Assembly: GCF_016757215.1 (NCBI RefSeq) | Contig: NZ_JAESIY010000006.1 | Span: 124,001-188,000, forward strand | DNA from: Fulvivirga sediminis | Lineage (GTDB): Bacteria > Bacteroidota > Bacteroidia > Cytophagales > Cyclobacteriaceae | Length of the DNA: 64,000 nt | Direction: 5' to 3' | In this document: piece after piece, positions 9,183 to 18,168 of the stretch | Numbering within the stretch: the stretch's first letter is position 1 | Layout: every line of letters starts with the position of its first letter | Translations under genes and position numbers: made by a program | Notes under the pieces: generated by a model | Seen by the model: the letters and a program-made list of their open reading frames with translations, nothing else | Told to the model about the DNA's origin: nothing | The model's database searches: none

Positions 9183-9296
9183 AATTATTTAATATACTCT
9201 TGCACACACTACACAAATTAATTGGTAGTTAATAAAACGAACAATAAGTAAGTTCATTTAAAATCATTATTTTAGGTGTATCCGTAAAGTAACAAT

Positions 9297-10145
9297 ATGT
9301 TTGAACGAATAGCCATCGCCATAGCATTTTCTCCCCGACTACAAACTTTGCTAGCTGAAGCCAATCGTATACAACAGCTTTTTGATAGTGAGCTGATCAT
9401 CATCCATGTGGGTAGCCATACGCAGGAAGACAACATGAAGATGGAAAGCAGCTTAAAAGACGCTGATTTACTAGAAAAAGTAAAAGTAATATGGGAATCT
9501 GGCGACCCGGCTAAGCGCATATTATCTGTTTGCAAAAAAGAGAAGGTAGACCTACTGGTAGCTGGCGCACTTAAAAAGGAAGATTTCATCAATTACTACC
9601 TTGGCTCTATCGCCAGGAAAATACTTAGAAAGGCTGACTGCTCCGTGCTTATGCTCACTGAGCCTTCACTGAAAAGCAACCCTTCTAAACGTATGGTGAT
9701 ACATGCGGAAGACAGCCCCTATGCTACGGAAGCCATTAAAGTTGGCACATATATAGGCAAGGTACAAAGCACCTCTCAGCTACATATAGTAAGAGAAATC
9801 AAATTATATGGGCTGGCTATGTCTGCTAGCAGCGAAAGAACAGAAGATGAGTTATCTGAAATAAGAAGAAATCTCGTAAACGAAGAGATACAAATAGTAC
9901 AGGATATCCTTAAAGAATTAGACACCATTGGACTAAAAATTAATATAAAAGTCATTTCCGGAAAATCAGGCTTTGAACTGTCCAACTTCTGCAACCGTAC
10001 CAAGTCAGACTTACTCATAGTGGGTGCACCCAACCGGAAAATGGGTATTTTCGACAGAGTATTTCCGCATGATCTTGAGTATATCTTTGCTGACTTACCT
10101 TGCGACATCCTTATTGTTAACCCCAAACGAAAAAACAATGGATAA
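9297..10145 (+). CDS. Universal stress protein, two UspA domains
   Basis: 282 residues made of two tandem UspA-like domains (about 1-125 and 130-276). The first has a recognisable ATP-loop region (VAGALKKEDF...LGSIARKIL...CSVLML); the second has VGAPNRKMGIF...PCDILIVNP with a less canonical loop. Its last 8 bp overlap the start of the cation:proton antiporter gene, so the two are translated together. USP-antiporter fusions and pairs are common, and a regulatory role on the antiporter is a reasonable inference. Confidence 0.85.
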   Translation: MFERIAIAIAFSPRLQTLLAEANRIQQLFDSELIIIHVGSHTQEDNMKMESSLKDADLLEKVKVIWESGDPAKRILSVCKKEKVDLLVAGALKKEDFINYYLGSIARKILRKADCSVLMLTEPSLKSNPSKRMVIHAEDSPYATEAIKVGTYIGKVQSTSQLHIVREIKLYGLAMSASSERTEDELSEIRRNLVNEEIQIVQDILKELDTIGLKINIKVISGKSGFELSNFCNRTKSDLLIVGAPNRKMGIFDRVFPHDLEYIFADLPCDILIVNPKRKNNG

Positions 10146-11385
10146 GCTGAACCACAGTGAAGTAATCAACCTGCTTATACAGCTATGCGTTATGCTAAGC
10201 CTAGGAAGACTCATGGCTGAGCTTGCCAGAAAGTTTAAACAACCTGCTGTAGTAGGAGAAATATTAGCGGGAATTATCTTAGGCCCAACCATATTAGGGA
10301 ATTTCACTCCTGAAATATTCGAAATGCTCTTCCCTACCTCCGGAGCTTCGGCCGTAGTACTAGATGGCTTTATACAAGTAGCCGTAGTATTACTGCTATT
10401 CATAGCAGGTCTGGAGGTAGACCTCCACATAGTTTGGCAACAAGGAAAGCAAGCCTTGTACGTGAGCTTAGTATCTTTAATAGTACCTTTTGTGGCAGGC
10501 TTTATTGTAACTTGGTTTTTTCCTGAAATATTTAACTATACTGATCATAGCAAGCAGCTAGTATTTGCCATGTTTATAGGTACTGTAATGGCCATAACGG
10601 CCTTACCTGTAGTCGCCCGTGTATTAATGGATCTGGATGTTTTTAAAACCAGAATGGGCATGCTCATCATAGCCTCCGCGATGATTATAGACCTAGTAGG
10701 ATGGATCATATTTACTATCATTTTAAATATGATGGGCAGCAACTCTGAATCCCTGAGTTTAAGCAAAACCATTTGGATCTCTGTAGGGTTTACTGTGCTT
10801 ATGCTCACGGTGGGCAAGGGACTCATTAATAAAGTTCTGCCCTGGATCAATAAAAGACTAGCATGGCCTGGCGGTTTACTTTCTCTATCCTTAGCCATTT
10901 GCTTTCTGGGAGCCGCTTTTACAGAATACATAGGCATACATAGTATTTTCGGAGCCTTTATAATAGGCGTAGCTCTGGGAGACTCCAAGCACCTATCTGA
11001 GAGGGCCAAAGAAATCATTCATCAGTTTATTAATAACATATTTGCCCCACTATTTTTCATTTCTATCGGTCTAGGCATCGACTTTATTTCGGCATTTAAT
11101 CTACAGATTATATTAGTACTGCTGGTGCTGGCCTTTATTTTTAAAGTATTGGGGGCCACGCTGGGAGCCAGAATGGGGGGGCTCTCGAAGTATGAATCTA
11201 TGGCTGTAGGCTTTGGGATGAACACTCATGGCACTTTAGAAGTAATTTTAGGTGCCATAGCACTAAACGAGGGACTGATTACTGATGAGATTTTTGTAGC
11301 TATACTCGTAATGGTAGTAGTAACCATAATTGCATCAGCTCCATTGATGAAATATTGCTTAAAATTTGTACCAACAAAAAACTAA
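10138..11385 (+). CDS. Cation:proton antiporter, CPA2 family (KefB/NapA-like)
   Basis: 415 residues from the ATG at 10138, which overlaps the USP stop; the longer frame back to 10024 would lie inside the USP gene and has no hydrophobic character of its own. About 12 transmembrane segments; FKQPAVVGEILAGIILGPTILG near the N-terminus, LLLFIAGLEVDL, ALPVVARVLMDLD and MIIDLVGWI (the ion-binding region with D) are CPA2 hallmarks, and GMNTHGTLEVILGAIAL lies near the C-terminus. There is no RCK/TrkA-N domain. It exchanges Na+ or K+ for H+ across the inner membrane; the ion is not determined. Confidence 0.9.
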   Translation: MDKLNHSEVINLLIQLCVMLSLGRLMAELARKFKQPAVVGEILAGIILGPTILGNFTPEIFEMLFPTSGASAVVLDGFIQVAVVLLLFIAGLEVDLHIVWQQGKQALYVSLVSLIVPFVAGFIVTWFFPEIFNYTDHSKQLVFAMFIGTVMAITALPVVARVLMDLDVFKTRMGMLIIASAMIIDLVGWIIFTIILNMMGSNSESLSLSKTIWISVGFTVLMLTVGKGLINKVLPWINKRLAWPGGLLSLSLAICFLGAAFTEYIGIHSIFGAFIIGVALGDSKHLSERAKEIIHQFINNIFAPLFFISIGLGIDFISAFNLQIILVLLVLAFIFKVLGATLGARMGGLSKYESMAVGFGMNTHGTLEVILGAIALNEGLITDEIFVAILVMVVVTIIASAPLMKYCLKFVPTKN

Positions 11386-11408
11386 CATATTGAAAACCAA
11401 TAATCTTA

Positions 11409-11416
11409 TAATTTTG
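11409..11416 (+). promoter_or_regulatory. Possible -7 element before the bactofilin gene
   Basis: TAATTTTG fits TAnnTTTG; a TTG lies 16 bp upstream (11390-11392), shorter than the usual spacing. The gene start is 85 bp downstream. Confidence 0.35.
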
Positions 11417-11500
11417 TATTTAACCTAGTATTATTGCTAACTACAGACAGCCAGTAGTTAGAATTAGTTCCATTCTATACCTTAGTTAAAAAAGTGACTC

Positions 11501-11962
11501 ATGTTTAATAAGAATAATCAAGTGAAAGGAAGAGAAGACAAATCGTCTCAAGAGTTTATTAATTCTAATAACATTATAGGTAAAGGGAGTACCTTTTCAG
11601 GTAACATTGAAACCTATGGGAACCTGCGAGTAGAAGGCCGCATCATCGGTGATGTACGATCTAAGTCTAAAGTAGCGGTAGGACAGTCCGCTGTGATAGA
11701 AGGTAACATTCTTTCTCAGGTAGCTGAAATTGAAGGTGAAGTAAACGGCTCCGTTGAAGTATCTGATCTTCTGGTGCTAAAACCTAACTGCACTATAAAA
11801 GGCGACATTATTACTAACAAATTGGTAGTAGAAGCCGGAGCTAAATTTGATGGAAAATGTAATATGGGCCAAGCCGTAAAGAAAATAGAGTTTGAACATA
11901 GTAGCAATAATAATTCAACTAGTTCATCCTCTACTCAAAAGGCTGAAAGCTCCTCTAAATGA
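11501..11962 (+). CDS. Bactofilin (polymer-forming cytoskeletal protein)
   Basis: 153 residues. The central 100 residues (about 25-122) are the regular hydrophobic-glycine pattern of a right-handed beta-helix: STFSGNIETYGNLRVEGRI, GDVRSKSKVAVGQSAVIEGNI, AEIEGEVNGSVEV, KGDIITNKLVVEAGAKFDG. Low-complexity polar tails flank it (a Ser/Thr/Asn-rich C-terminus). Bactofilins self-assemble into nucleotide-free filaments under the membrane and act in cell shape, often with cell-wall hydrolases; no M23 peptidase gene is adjacent here. A hairpin terminator follows directly. Confidence 0.9.
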   Translation: MFNKNNQVKGREDKSSQEFINSNNIIGKGSTFSGNIETYGNLRVEGRIIGDVRSKSKVAVGQSAVIEGNILSQVAEIEGEVNGSVEVSDLLVLKPNCTIKGDIITNKLVVEAGAKFDGKCNMGQAVKKIEFEHSSNNNSTSSSSTQKAESSSK

Positions 11963-11968
11963 AATTAA

Positions 11969-12002
11969 AAAAGCCTTTTGATATAAGTATCAAAAGGCTT
12001 TC
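11969..12002. terminator. Bidirectional terminator between bactofilin and PorT-like gene
   Basis: AAAGCCTTTTGATA pairs with TATCAAAAGGCTTT around a 4-nt loop. The T-run is strong on the minus strand (TTTTTTAATTTC) and weak on the plus strand, so it serves chiefly the convergent minus-strand beta-barrel gene. Confidence 0.85.
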
Positions 12003-12021
12003 ATATCTAAGTTCAATTAAC

Positions 12022-12660
12022 TTACTGCAAGTTAAAAGCAACAAATACAGTGGCTGATGAGTTTTTAGCATCTCCCAAAAAGAACTCAGCATCATCACTG
12101 TCTGCAATTTCAGCAAGACCATAATTATATCTTGCTCCTAGAGTTATAGCTGAGAAGTTAAACCCTACACCCCCAGATAAACCATAGTCAAATTTCTTAA
12201 AATCATCTCTATCAAGATCATAACTGTTTTCTCCAAAGATGTCATCATCAGAATCTATACTAGTACCTACAAGATAAGACACATATGGACCTACGTTAAT
12301 ATCTACAGCATCTCCTAGCTTGAAAGTAGCCAACACAGGTAATTCAATGTAGTTTAGATTAAAATCGGCCTTTCCATCGATATCAAAAACATCATTGCTT
12401 CCGTACTCAGTACTTGCCCCTTTAGTAGCGTACAATAACTCTGGCTGGATAGCGAATGATTCTCCTAACATAAGCTGAGTATAAACACCGGCGGTAAAAC
12501 CTACTCTTACGTTCTCGTCATCTACATCATCCACATATAAATTACTTAAGTTTAAACCACCTTTTATACCGGATCTTGCCTCCTGGGCACTAGCTTGCTT
12601 AACACCTACTAACATTAACAAGACAGCCACGACTCCTAGTTTAAAATTAATTTGTTTCAT
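12022..12660 (-). CDS. Outer membrane beta-barrel protein, PorT family
   Basis: 212 residues with a signal peptide (cleavage after KQASAQ, about residue 26), then EARSGIKGGLNLSNLYVDDV, the opening strand typical of the PorT/OMP_b-brl_2 group. Alternating amphipathic strands continue to a C-terminal SSATVFVAFNLQ strand. An eight- to ten-stranded outer membrane barrel is expected. The extracellular loops are rich in Asp (DDVDDEN, SDDDIFGENSYDLDRDD). These proteins are ubiquitous in Cytophagales and mostly of unknown function; it is not specifically assigned to the T9SS PorT component. Confidence 0.8.
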   Translation of the reverse strand: MKQINFKLGVVAVLLMLVGVKQASAQEARSGIKGGLNLSNLYVDDVDDENVRVGFTAGVYTQLMLGESFAIQPELLYATKGASTEYGSNDVFDIDGKADFNLNYIELPVLATFKLGDAVDINVGPYVSYLVGTSIDSDDDIFGENSYDLDRDDFKKFDYGLSGGVGFNFSAITLGARYNYGLAEIADSDDAEFFLGDAKNSSATVFVAFNLQ

Positions 12661-12805
12661 ATTTTTAGTTTACGTTAAATTTGAAATCTATAATGAAACA
12701 ACTATGCCAAAAGGCCAATTTGAAGAGCTGAGGCTATTTGCGGGGTATTGAGCGCTAATTATTGAGAAATACTTTACTCAAAAGCGTAGACTCGGATGCA
12801 TTATC

Positions 12806-13885
12806 CTACACTTTTAGAAAAATCCTTCTTTTGTACAGTACCCAAACCGGAATAAATGTGACGCCGACAAAAAATAAAGCGTAAATGAGTGAGCTTAATT
12901 CAGGGTTTCCTGTAATTGTTTTTAACCATCGAAAAAAAGGAACCTGAATAGTATACCCAAAACCATAAGAAAGCAAAACCCCAAAGATGTAAGCAAAAAT
13001 AGCATTCACCCCAAAAGCTTTAAAGATCAACCATCCTTTACCTCTCCACCTTTTAACATCTAGCAACCAATATAATATGGCTAAAAAATTCAGAGCAATA
13101 CCTCCGGAGTACAACACATAGGAACTTGTCCATAAACTCTTATTGATAGGAAAGGCCATATCCCAAAACAAGCCAAGCACTATTAACACATTTCCAACGA
13201 CAAACAGGCCTATGACCATCGTTTCTTTGCTTTGCTTTAGTTGCAACCACTGCCCTGCCAACATTCCAATTATGCCTGTTACTATTGCCGGAAAGGTACT
13301 CATAAGCCCTTCCGGATCCCAGGTTTTAGTAGATGACCACATATGTCCAGATAGAAAATAAGCATCTATATGTGCGGCTAAATTATCTCCCGGAAGCAAA
13401 TTTTGATTATAAGACATAGGCAATACCGCCATTAAAAGCCAATACAGCAGCAACACAATAATGGAAATAATCACTTGAGACTTCCAGCTTGTTTTCAAAA
13501 AGAGGACAGCACAAACTAAAAAAACAATGGCGATCCGCTGCAGCACCCCCGGAATACGAATGCTTTCCAAATGAAAAAAAGGAAAAGCATTGAGAAACAA
13601 GCCAATACCAAAAAGGATTATACTGCGCTTAATAATATGCCCTATTCGGCTACTATGATGCTGCTTCTCATACCTCACCTTTTTTAATGATAGGCTAACA
13701 GAAACCCCTACAATAAATAAAAAGAAAGGAAAAACCAGGTCGGTAGGTGTACAGCCATGCCATGAAGCATGCTCTAGTGGAGAATAAATATAACTCCAAG
13801 AGCCAGGATCATTTACTATAAGCATAGCCACTATGGTAATGCCCCTAAAAACATCTAAAGAGAGTAATCGATCAGGTTTGGTCAA
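12806..13885 (-). CDS. DUF5009/HGSNAT-like membrane acyltransferase
   Basis: 359 residues with about ten hydrophobic helices. The N-terminal LLSLDVFRGITIVAMLIVNDPGSW and EHASWHGCTPTDLVFPFFLFIVGVSVSLSL are signatures of the YeiB/NagX/heparan-alpha-glucosaminide N-acetyltransferase superfamily; the histidine at about 45 lies in the position of the acyl-accepting active site. The family moves acetyl groups across the inner membrane on to sugars. Bacteroidota members are often linked to amino-sugar catabolism, but no sugar-use genes are beside it here. Start is TTG (13883-13885), with no better in-frame ATG upstream. Confidence 0.8.
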   Translation of the reverse strand: MTKPDRLLSLDVFRGITIVAMLIVNDPGSWSYIYSPLEHASWHGCTPTDLVFPFFLFIVGVSVSLSLKKVRYEKQHHSSRIGHIIKRSIILFGIGLFLNAFPFFHLESIRIPGVLQRIAIVFLVCAVLFLKTSWKSQVIISIIVLLLYWLLMAVLPMSYNQNLLPGDNLAAHIDAYFLSGHMWSSTKTWDPEGLMSTFPAIVTGIIGMLAGQWLQLKQSKETMVIGLFVVGNVLIVLGLFWDMAFPINKSLWTSSYVLYSGGIALNFLAILYWLLDVKRWRGKGWLIFKAFGVNAIFAYIFGVLLSYGFGYTIQVPFFRWLKTITGNPELSSLIYALFFVGVTFIPVWVLYKRRIFLKV

Positions 13886-14088
13886 TTGAGGAACAGGTTT
13901 AATAGTTCAGACATCTCTAATCATACCCCTACCAAAGCTCACGCCCCTTATGATTACGACCAATATAATCTCTTGGCTCCTATTTACAAAACGGTTAAAT
14001 AAATTCAATTACAAATGAAATAGCACATCCTAATAAGGGTAAACCTCCGCCGTTTACCTTTAAAATTATAAAAAACAATAATAAAAAC

Positions 14089-16074
14089 TCAAAAGCCTAC
14101 TTTATAAACTAATTTTATTCCATACTCAGTTGATTTTGAAGGTAAGGGAGCATGCCCACTATTGTAGGGTTGAATAAAGGAATAATCGTTATTGGTAATA
14201 TTGTGCACCCCCACTCCCACATCCAGGTTTTTCACGAACAAGTTATTGTAATTTAAATAGACATTTACGAATACTACTGGATCGAACTCTTCCAATACCG
14301 GCTCAAAGTTATCATCTATGGAACTATACCCGTAGCGTTTACCAAGATATGTTGCAGATGGGTTTATGGTGAAATTGTCGGTAATATGTAAGCCTGCCAG
14401 CAAATTAATCTGACTTTTAGCAAACCCAAGCATCATATCATCTTCCCCTGGCACCTTATAAGATTCCACCTTATTATCTTTAGTAAGATAGTATGAGTAA
14501 TTAAGGTTAGCTGAAATACTTTTGCTTTGATATATATATACTAATTCTATCCCTTCAGAACCTGTTTTATTGAAATTATCATACCCATCAACATCTGCAG
14601 TATAAAAAAACACTATAGGATCATCAATCACCGTCTTAAATAAGTTAGCGGTAAGAAGCATATTATCCGTTAGCTTATAGCCTGCCTCCACTTCTAATAC
14701 GGACGTGCGCTCAGGGTCTATTTCTGGATTAGTATCAATATTTTGAATACTTGGCGCTCTAAAAGCCTGGCTCGCCAGCAATTTAAAATGAAAGTTATTA
14801 ATGGTTTTAGTCATTGCCAGCCGTGGCACAAAAGAACTACCAAACTGCTCATGATTATTAAATCTAGCACCCACAGTAATATTAGCAAAGCTGGTCTTAA
14901 AAAGCGCTTGGCTAAAAATTGACAAATTATAAAAACTAATATTCGGCGAATTATTTAATTTATAAACACCAGTCTTAAATTCTCCTTTATTCTCATATAC
15001 CTCTACACCAGTATTAAGATTTATTGAAGAGTTAAAGTCAACGTTCAATTTAATGTTTCCTGATATCTTCGCCAACTTCCTATATGAATACGCGCCAAAG
15101 TACCCTAATGCATCCATTCTTTGGGCAGCCTCTCCATTAGACTTCCAAGGAGCTTGATCCTTATATTGAAATTGAGGCATTATAGTTACTTTGTCTGATA
15201 GCGCCCAGCTATACTTTATATTTACCGCATTGGTTTTAAACTCCAAATTCACCGCCTCAGGCATGGAGACATAAAACAAATCTCTCTGTTCCAGTCTATA
15301 ATTCTCGTGTAATAGCCTTACAGAAAGACCTTTAAAAGAAAAACCTCCGTTGAGATGTATATTCTTAATATCAGAATCATCAGTCATATCATAAGAAAAA
15401 CCGACTATATCAGTATAGGTCCTATTGCTTCTTAAGTGCTTGGAAGCCGTGACCTTGGCATCGAAAGCAAAATCTCCTAATTCCTTACCCACCATGACCG
15501 TACTACTAAACCTACCAAAATCACTCTGCATTTGACCATAAGATACAGCAGCGGACACACCTCCAATATTCTCCGCCTTTTTACTTATAATATTTATTAC
15601 TCCTAATTCTGCGTAACCACCATAAAGGGCTGATCCCGGACCTCTTATAATCTCAATTCTTTCTATTTGATCTAATGGGAAACGATCTCCTATAGCCGTA
15701 GTGGCATAAGAAGTTTCATTCATTTCATGGCCATCCAAAAGAACTAATATTTTACCCTCAAAAGCCCAATTACCCCGCACACCTATGCCTAACGCTCCCG
15801 ATACATCCATACCAAATTGAAAACCTGGAACTGTTCTTAAAACATCAATCAAATCCCGCGCTCCGCTTTTGGCGATATCATCAGCTGTTATTAAGCTCAC
15901 TATACCTGGAGACTCACGTGGAGAAAGTGCCTGTGAAGATGCCACTGCAATAGGGATGTTCATCAACTCTTCCAATGTAAGATCACTTCCAAGGGTAGAA
16001 TCGGATTTAACTTGTGAGGATACCAAATGGGGACACAAAAAAATAAAGATCAGACAAATAAAAACTCCTTTCAT
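14089..16074 (-). CDS. TonB-dependent receptor
   Basis: 661 residues. Signal peptide (about 1-20), then LTLEELMNIPIAVASSQALSPRES, the TonB-box/plug entry common to Colicin-I/vitamin-B12-like receptors, the plug domain (IVSLITADDIAKSGARDLIDVLRTVPGF... IEIIRGPGSALYGG at about 55-155) and a 22-strand-like barrel ending in KLVYKVGF with the terminal phenylalanine. It lacks a CarboxypepD head and has no SusD partner next to it, so it is not a SusC. Substrate unknown; the plug type resembles siderophore/metal or vitamin receptors. It lies downstream of, but is separated by a terminator from, the ankyrin operon. Confidence 0.88.
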   Translation of the reverse strand: MKGVFICLIFIFLCPHLVSSQVKSDSTLGSDLTLEELMNIPIAVASSQALSPRESPGIVSLITADDIAKSGARDLIDVLRTVPGFQFGMDVSGALGIGVRGNWAFEGKILVLLDGHEMNETSYATTAIGDRFPLDQIERIEIIRGPGSALYGGYAELGVINIISKKAENIGGVSAAVSYGQMQSDFGRFSSTVMVGKELGDFAFDAKVTASKHLRSNRTYTDIVGFSYDMTDDSDIKNIHLNGGFSFKGLSVRLLHENYRLEQRDLFYVSMPEAVNLEFKTNAVNIKYSWALSDKVTIMPQFQYKDQAPWKSNGEAAQRMDALGYFGAYSYRKLAKISGNIKLNVDFNSSINLNTGVEVYENKGEFKTGVYKLNNSPNISFYNLSIFSQALFKTSFANITVGARFNNHEQFGSSFVPRLAMTKTINNFHFKLLASQAFRAPSIQNIDTNPEIDPERTSVLEVEAGYKLTDNMLLTANLFKTVIDDPIVFFYTADVDGYDNFNKTGSEGIELVYIYQSKSISANLNYSYYLTKDNKVESYKVPGEDDMMLGFAKSQINLLAGLHITDNFTINPSATYLGKRYGYSSIDDNFEPVLEEFDPVVFVNVYLNYNNLFVKNLDVGVGVHNITNNDYSFIQPYNSGHAPLPSKSTEYGIKLVYKVGF

Positions 16075-16390
16075 AGCACTTTGTATTTAAATTTTATATA
16101 AGTTTTTATAATATAAACACAATCAAAATAAGTCAATTCACAATTATTGCTAATCATATATTAATATAAAACCAATTAATCGTAATTAGTAATAAAAACT
16201 ATAATTATTAAAGATAGCAGGAGCACAAAGGCCTAAGAACGAGACTTGGATAACCTGGTTTTGAATAAGAATTTTTGATAATTAAATATTATATAGACTT
16301 TTAAACTTAGTCTTGAAGGAATAAAAACATAGCTTTTTATTTCAGCTTCGTATCAATGAAAGTTGGGATATACTGATTTGAACAGCACAA
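16075..16390. other. Intergenic AT-rich spacer
   Basis: 316 bp between the TonB receptor start and the ankyrin-operon terminator. It must carry the receptor's promoter, but I see no exact TAnnTTTG box or operator-like palindrome. Confidence 0.5.
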
Positions 16391-16433
16391 AAAAAGGTTC
16401 GCCTGCTTGCGCCGACGAACCTTTATAAGGTCT
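16391..16433 (-). terminator. Terminator of the ankyrin operon
   Basis: Minus strand: AAAGGTTCG / CGAACCTTT stem (16393-16401 with 16416-16424), GC-rich loop with some internal pairing, followed by TTTTTTTGTG. It lies 14 bp after the last ankyrin gene. Confidence 0.88.
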
Positions 16434-16446
16434 CTTTTTAGGATTA

Positions 16447-17628
16447 TTAGCTCTGCTTCATTAAATACTCCACTGTCATATATTTTTTACTATCCTGAGC
16501 TGCAAGATCCTGTGGCGTTTGTCCGCTATTATTTTGGAGGCTAGGGTCGGCCCCGGCTTTAACTAATAGCTTCACCTTTTTATATACCTCTTTAGCCTTA
16601 CTTTCTTCAAAGTTTACATTATAGTTACAAACCTTATGCAAACTGCTGTTCCCTTCATGATCAACCACATTCGGATCGAAATCTACATATTCCAAGAACA
16701 GCTCTAAGTACTCTGACTTTTTATCAAGTATTAGATCTAATGGCGTCTGCTCCTTTTGATAATTGCCTTTATTAATTTGGTAAGGATCAAAACCTATTTC
16801 CAGAAACTTAGTAAAAAAGGTCTCATCTGTACTGCTAAGTGAGTCAGAAGTGCTATTTAAAAAGCGAAAAACAACGCTTTGCTGCTCATTATCCTGCTTT
16901 TCCAGATCAAGGCTTACTCCGTGATTTTCCAGTATCTCAAATTGCTCTTCATTTAAATGTGCTAAAGCCAGCTCTAATGCATTCTTACCTTTCACTTCTA
17001 CAAAAGGATCCGCCCCATTCTCTAACAGTGCTATAAAGGTTGCTTTAGAATAGGTATTACTATTAGTTAGCTGACGCAGAAGGGGGGTCTGCTCCCAATT
17101 ATTTGCTGCATCAATATCTACGCCTTCACTCACTAAATATTCTATATAATCTGATGCGAGTTGCGCATCTTTCACAGAAACTTTATGCAAGTAATTCTCA
17201 CCCTTATCATCAACAAATTGGATATCACAACCCGCCTCATTCATACATTTTAGCACATCCACCGGAACGTTTTGACTGATAGCAAAGCTAAATAAATTCG
17301 TTCCACGGATAGGCTCATCTATGTTATCAGCTTTTTGCAGCAGTGCTTTTAACTCCTCCAGTGAATCAGTAGGATCATTCCATTTGAAATAGGATATAAC
17401 CTTACCCAGTATTGAAGTATCCAGATTATTGTATTCGTATACATCCAGCTCAATCAATCCTTTATCAGCTAAAGCATTGAGTAAAGCAAGCCCTGCCGCA
17501 TGCTGATGCATATTCTGAAAGAAAAAGGACTGCTCCAGCGCTGCTTTAACATCCTTTTTTGCACTCTCCCCTACCAGCTCAGCAGCCTTATTATAATCTT
17601 TATTATTAATAGCTTCTAAAAGCGTCAT
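16447..17628 (-). CDS. Ankyrin-repeat protein (393 aa), last gene of the operon
   Basis: Cytoplasmic-looking protein with no signal peptide or membrane helix. An N-terminal helical part (about 1-90) leads into degenerate ankyrin repeats: GTNLFSFAISQNVPVDVLKCMNEAGCDIQF, GENYLHKVSVKDAQLASDYIEYLVSEGVDID, QTPLLRQLTNSNTYSKATFIALLENGADPFV, then KGKNALELALAHL, TPLDLILDKKSEYLELFLEY and GNSSLHKVC...KVKLLVKAGADPSLQNNSGQTPQDLAAQ. Ankyrin repeats bind proteins; no catalytic domain is visible. Translated 14 bp after the 174-aa gene. No close family assigned. Confidence 0.8.
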   Translation of the reverse strand: MTLLEAINNKDYNKAAELVGESAKKDVKAALEQSFFFQNMHQHAAGLALLNALADKGLIELDVYEYNNLDTSILGKVISYFKWNDPTDSLEELKALLQKADNIDEPIRGTNLFSFAISQNVPVDVLKCMNEAGCDIQFVDDKGENYLHKVSVKDAQLASDYIEYLVSEGVDIDAANNWEQTPLLRQLTNSNTYSKATFIALLENGADPFVEVKGKNALELALAHLNEEQFEILENHGVSLDLEKQDNEQQSVVFRFLNSTSDSLSSTDETFFTKFLEIGFDPYQINKGNYQKEQTPLDLILDKKSEYLELFLEYVDFDPNVVDHEGNSSLHKVCNYNVNFEESKAKEVYKKVKLLVKAGADPSLQNNSGQTPQDLAAQDSKKYMTVEYLMKQS

Positions 17629-17642
17629 TTTAAAATTTTTAT

Positions 17643-18167
17643 TTAAGATGGGTTATTAAGAATATCCGTGCCTAATTCTTTAAGTGCTTTAACAATGTAT
17701 TCTGTTAAAATAGCCGAGGCACTTTTGCAATTTTTAAGCAACTCGCAGCCACTACATTCTTCATACACTTGCTTATAAAGGTCATTAACATTGGCAGAAA
17801 GCGTCACCGAACTTTTATGGGAAGCAAAATTAGTAGCGAGAAGCATCATTATAATCTCCTTGTAATCACGGTTATTATCATCATTGCCTCCCAGCAACTT
17901 GTCTTTACCTCCACGCATTATTTGCTCAAAGTCTTTCAACATACTTTGTCCGTCTTGCTCTTTTTGCACAAAAAGGCGTAGTTGCTTGAGGTTTGCCTCT
18001 TTCTCCTGACTACACTCTATGGCGGCCACGGCCTGTCGCTCTAGATCTGATGGAGGAACCATAGCAAAAAGCATCGGCGCATAACGTGCCGCATCTGATG
18101 CTTTCCAATATCCTTTCTTTAAATCTTTGGCTATTACCTCTGTTAGAGATGCCTTTTTTCTATCCAT
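17643..18167 (-). CDS. Conserved-looking 174-aa protein of unknown family in ankyrin operon
   Basis: I do not recognise this family. It is the only non-ankyrin soluble protein of the operon. Predicted mostly helical and highly charged; residues about 1-60 (SLTEVIAKDLKKGYWKASD... PPSDLERQAVAAIE) look like a folded helical domain, the middle has a Gly/Asp/Asn-rich linker (GGKDKLLGGNDDNN), and the C-terminal third carries a cysteine cluster C-x2-C-x5-C (about residues 139-148), which could bind a metal or form disulfides. No membrane segment. It starts one base after the 389-aa ankyrin gene stop and is followed 14 bp later by the 393-aa ankyrin gene, so all three are translated as a unit and may form one complex. 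Confidence 0.75.
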   Translation of the reverse strand: MDRKKASLTEVIAKDLKKGYWKASDAARYAPMLFAMVPPSDLERQAVAAIECSQEKEANLKQLRLFVQKEQDGQSMLKDFEQIMRGGKDKLLGGNDDNNRDYKEIIMMLLATNFASHKSSVTLSANVNDLYKQVYEECSGCELLKNCKSASAILTEYIVKALKELGTDILNNPS

Positions 18168-18168
18168 C

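Noticed and set aside
10024-10137. Longer N-terminus for the CPA2 antiporter
   Set aside because: The extra 38 residues lie inside the USP gene in another frame; the ATG at 10138 gives the normal antiporter N-terminus and an 8-bp overlap.
14089-16074. SusC/SusD polysaccharide-use locus
   Set aside because: The TonB receptor has no CarboxypepD head domain and no SusD-like or glycoside hydrolase gene beside it.
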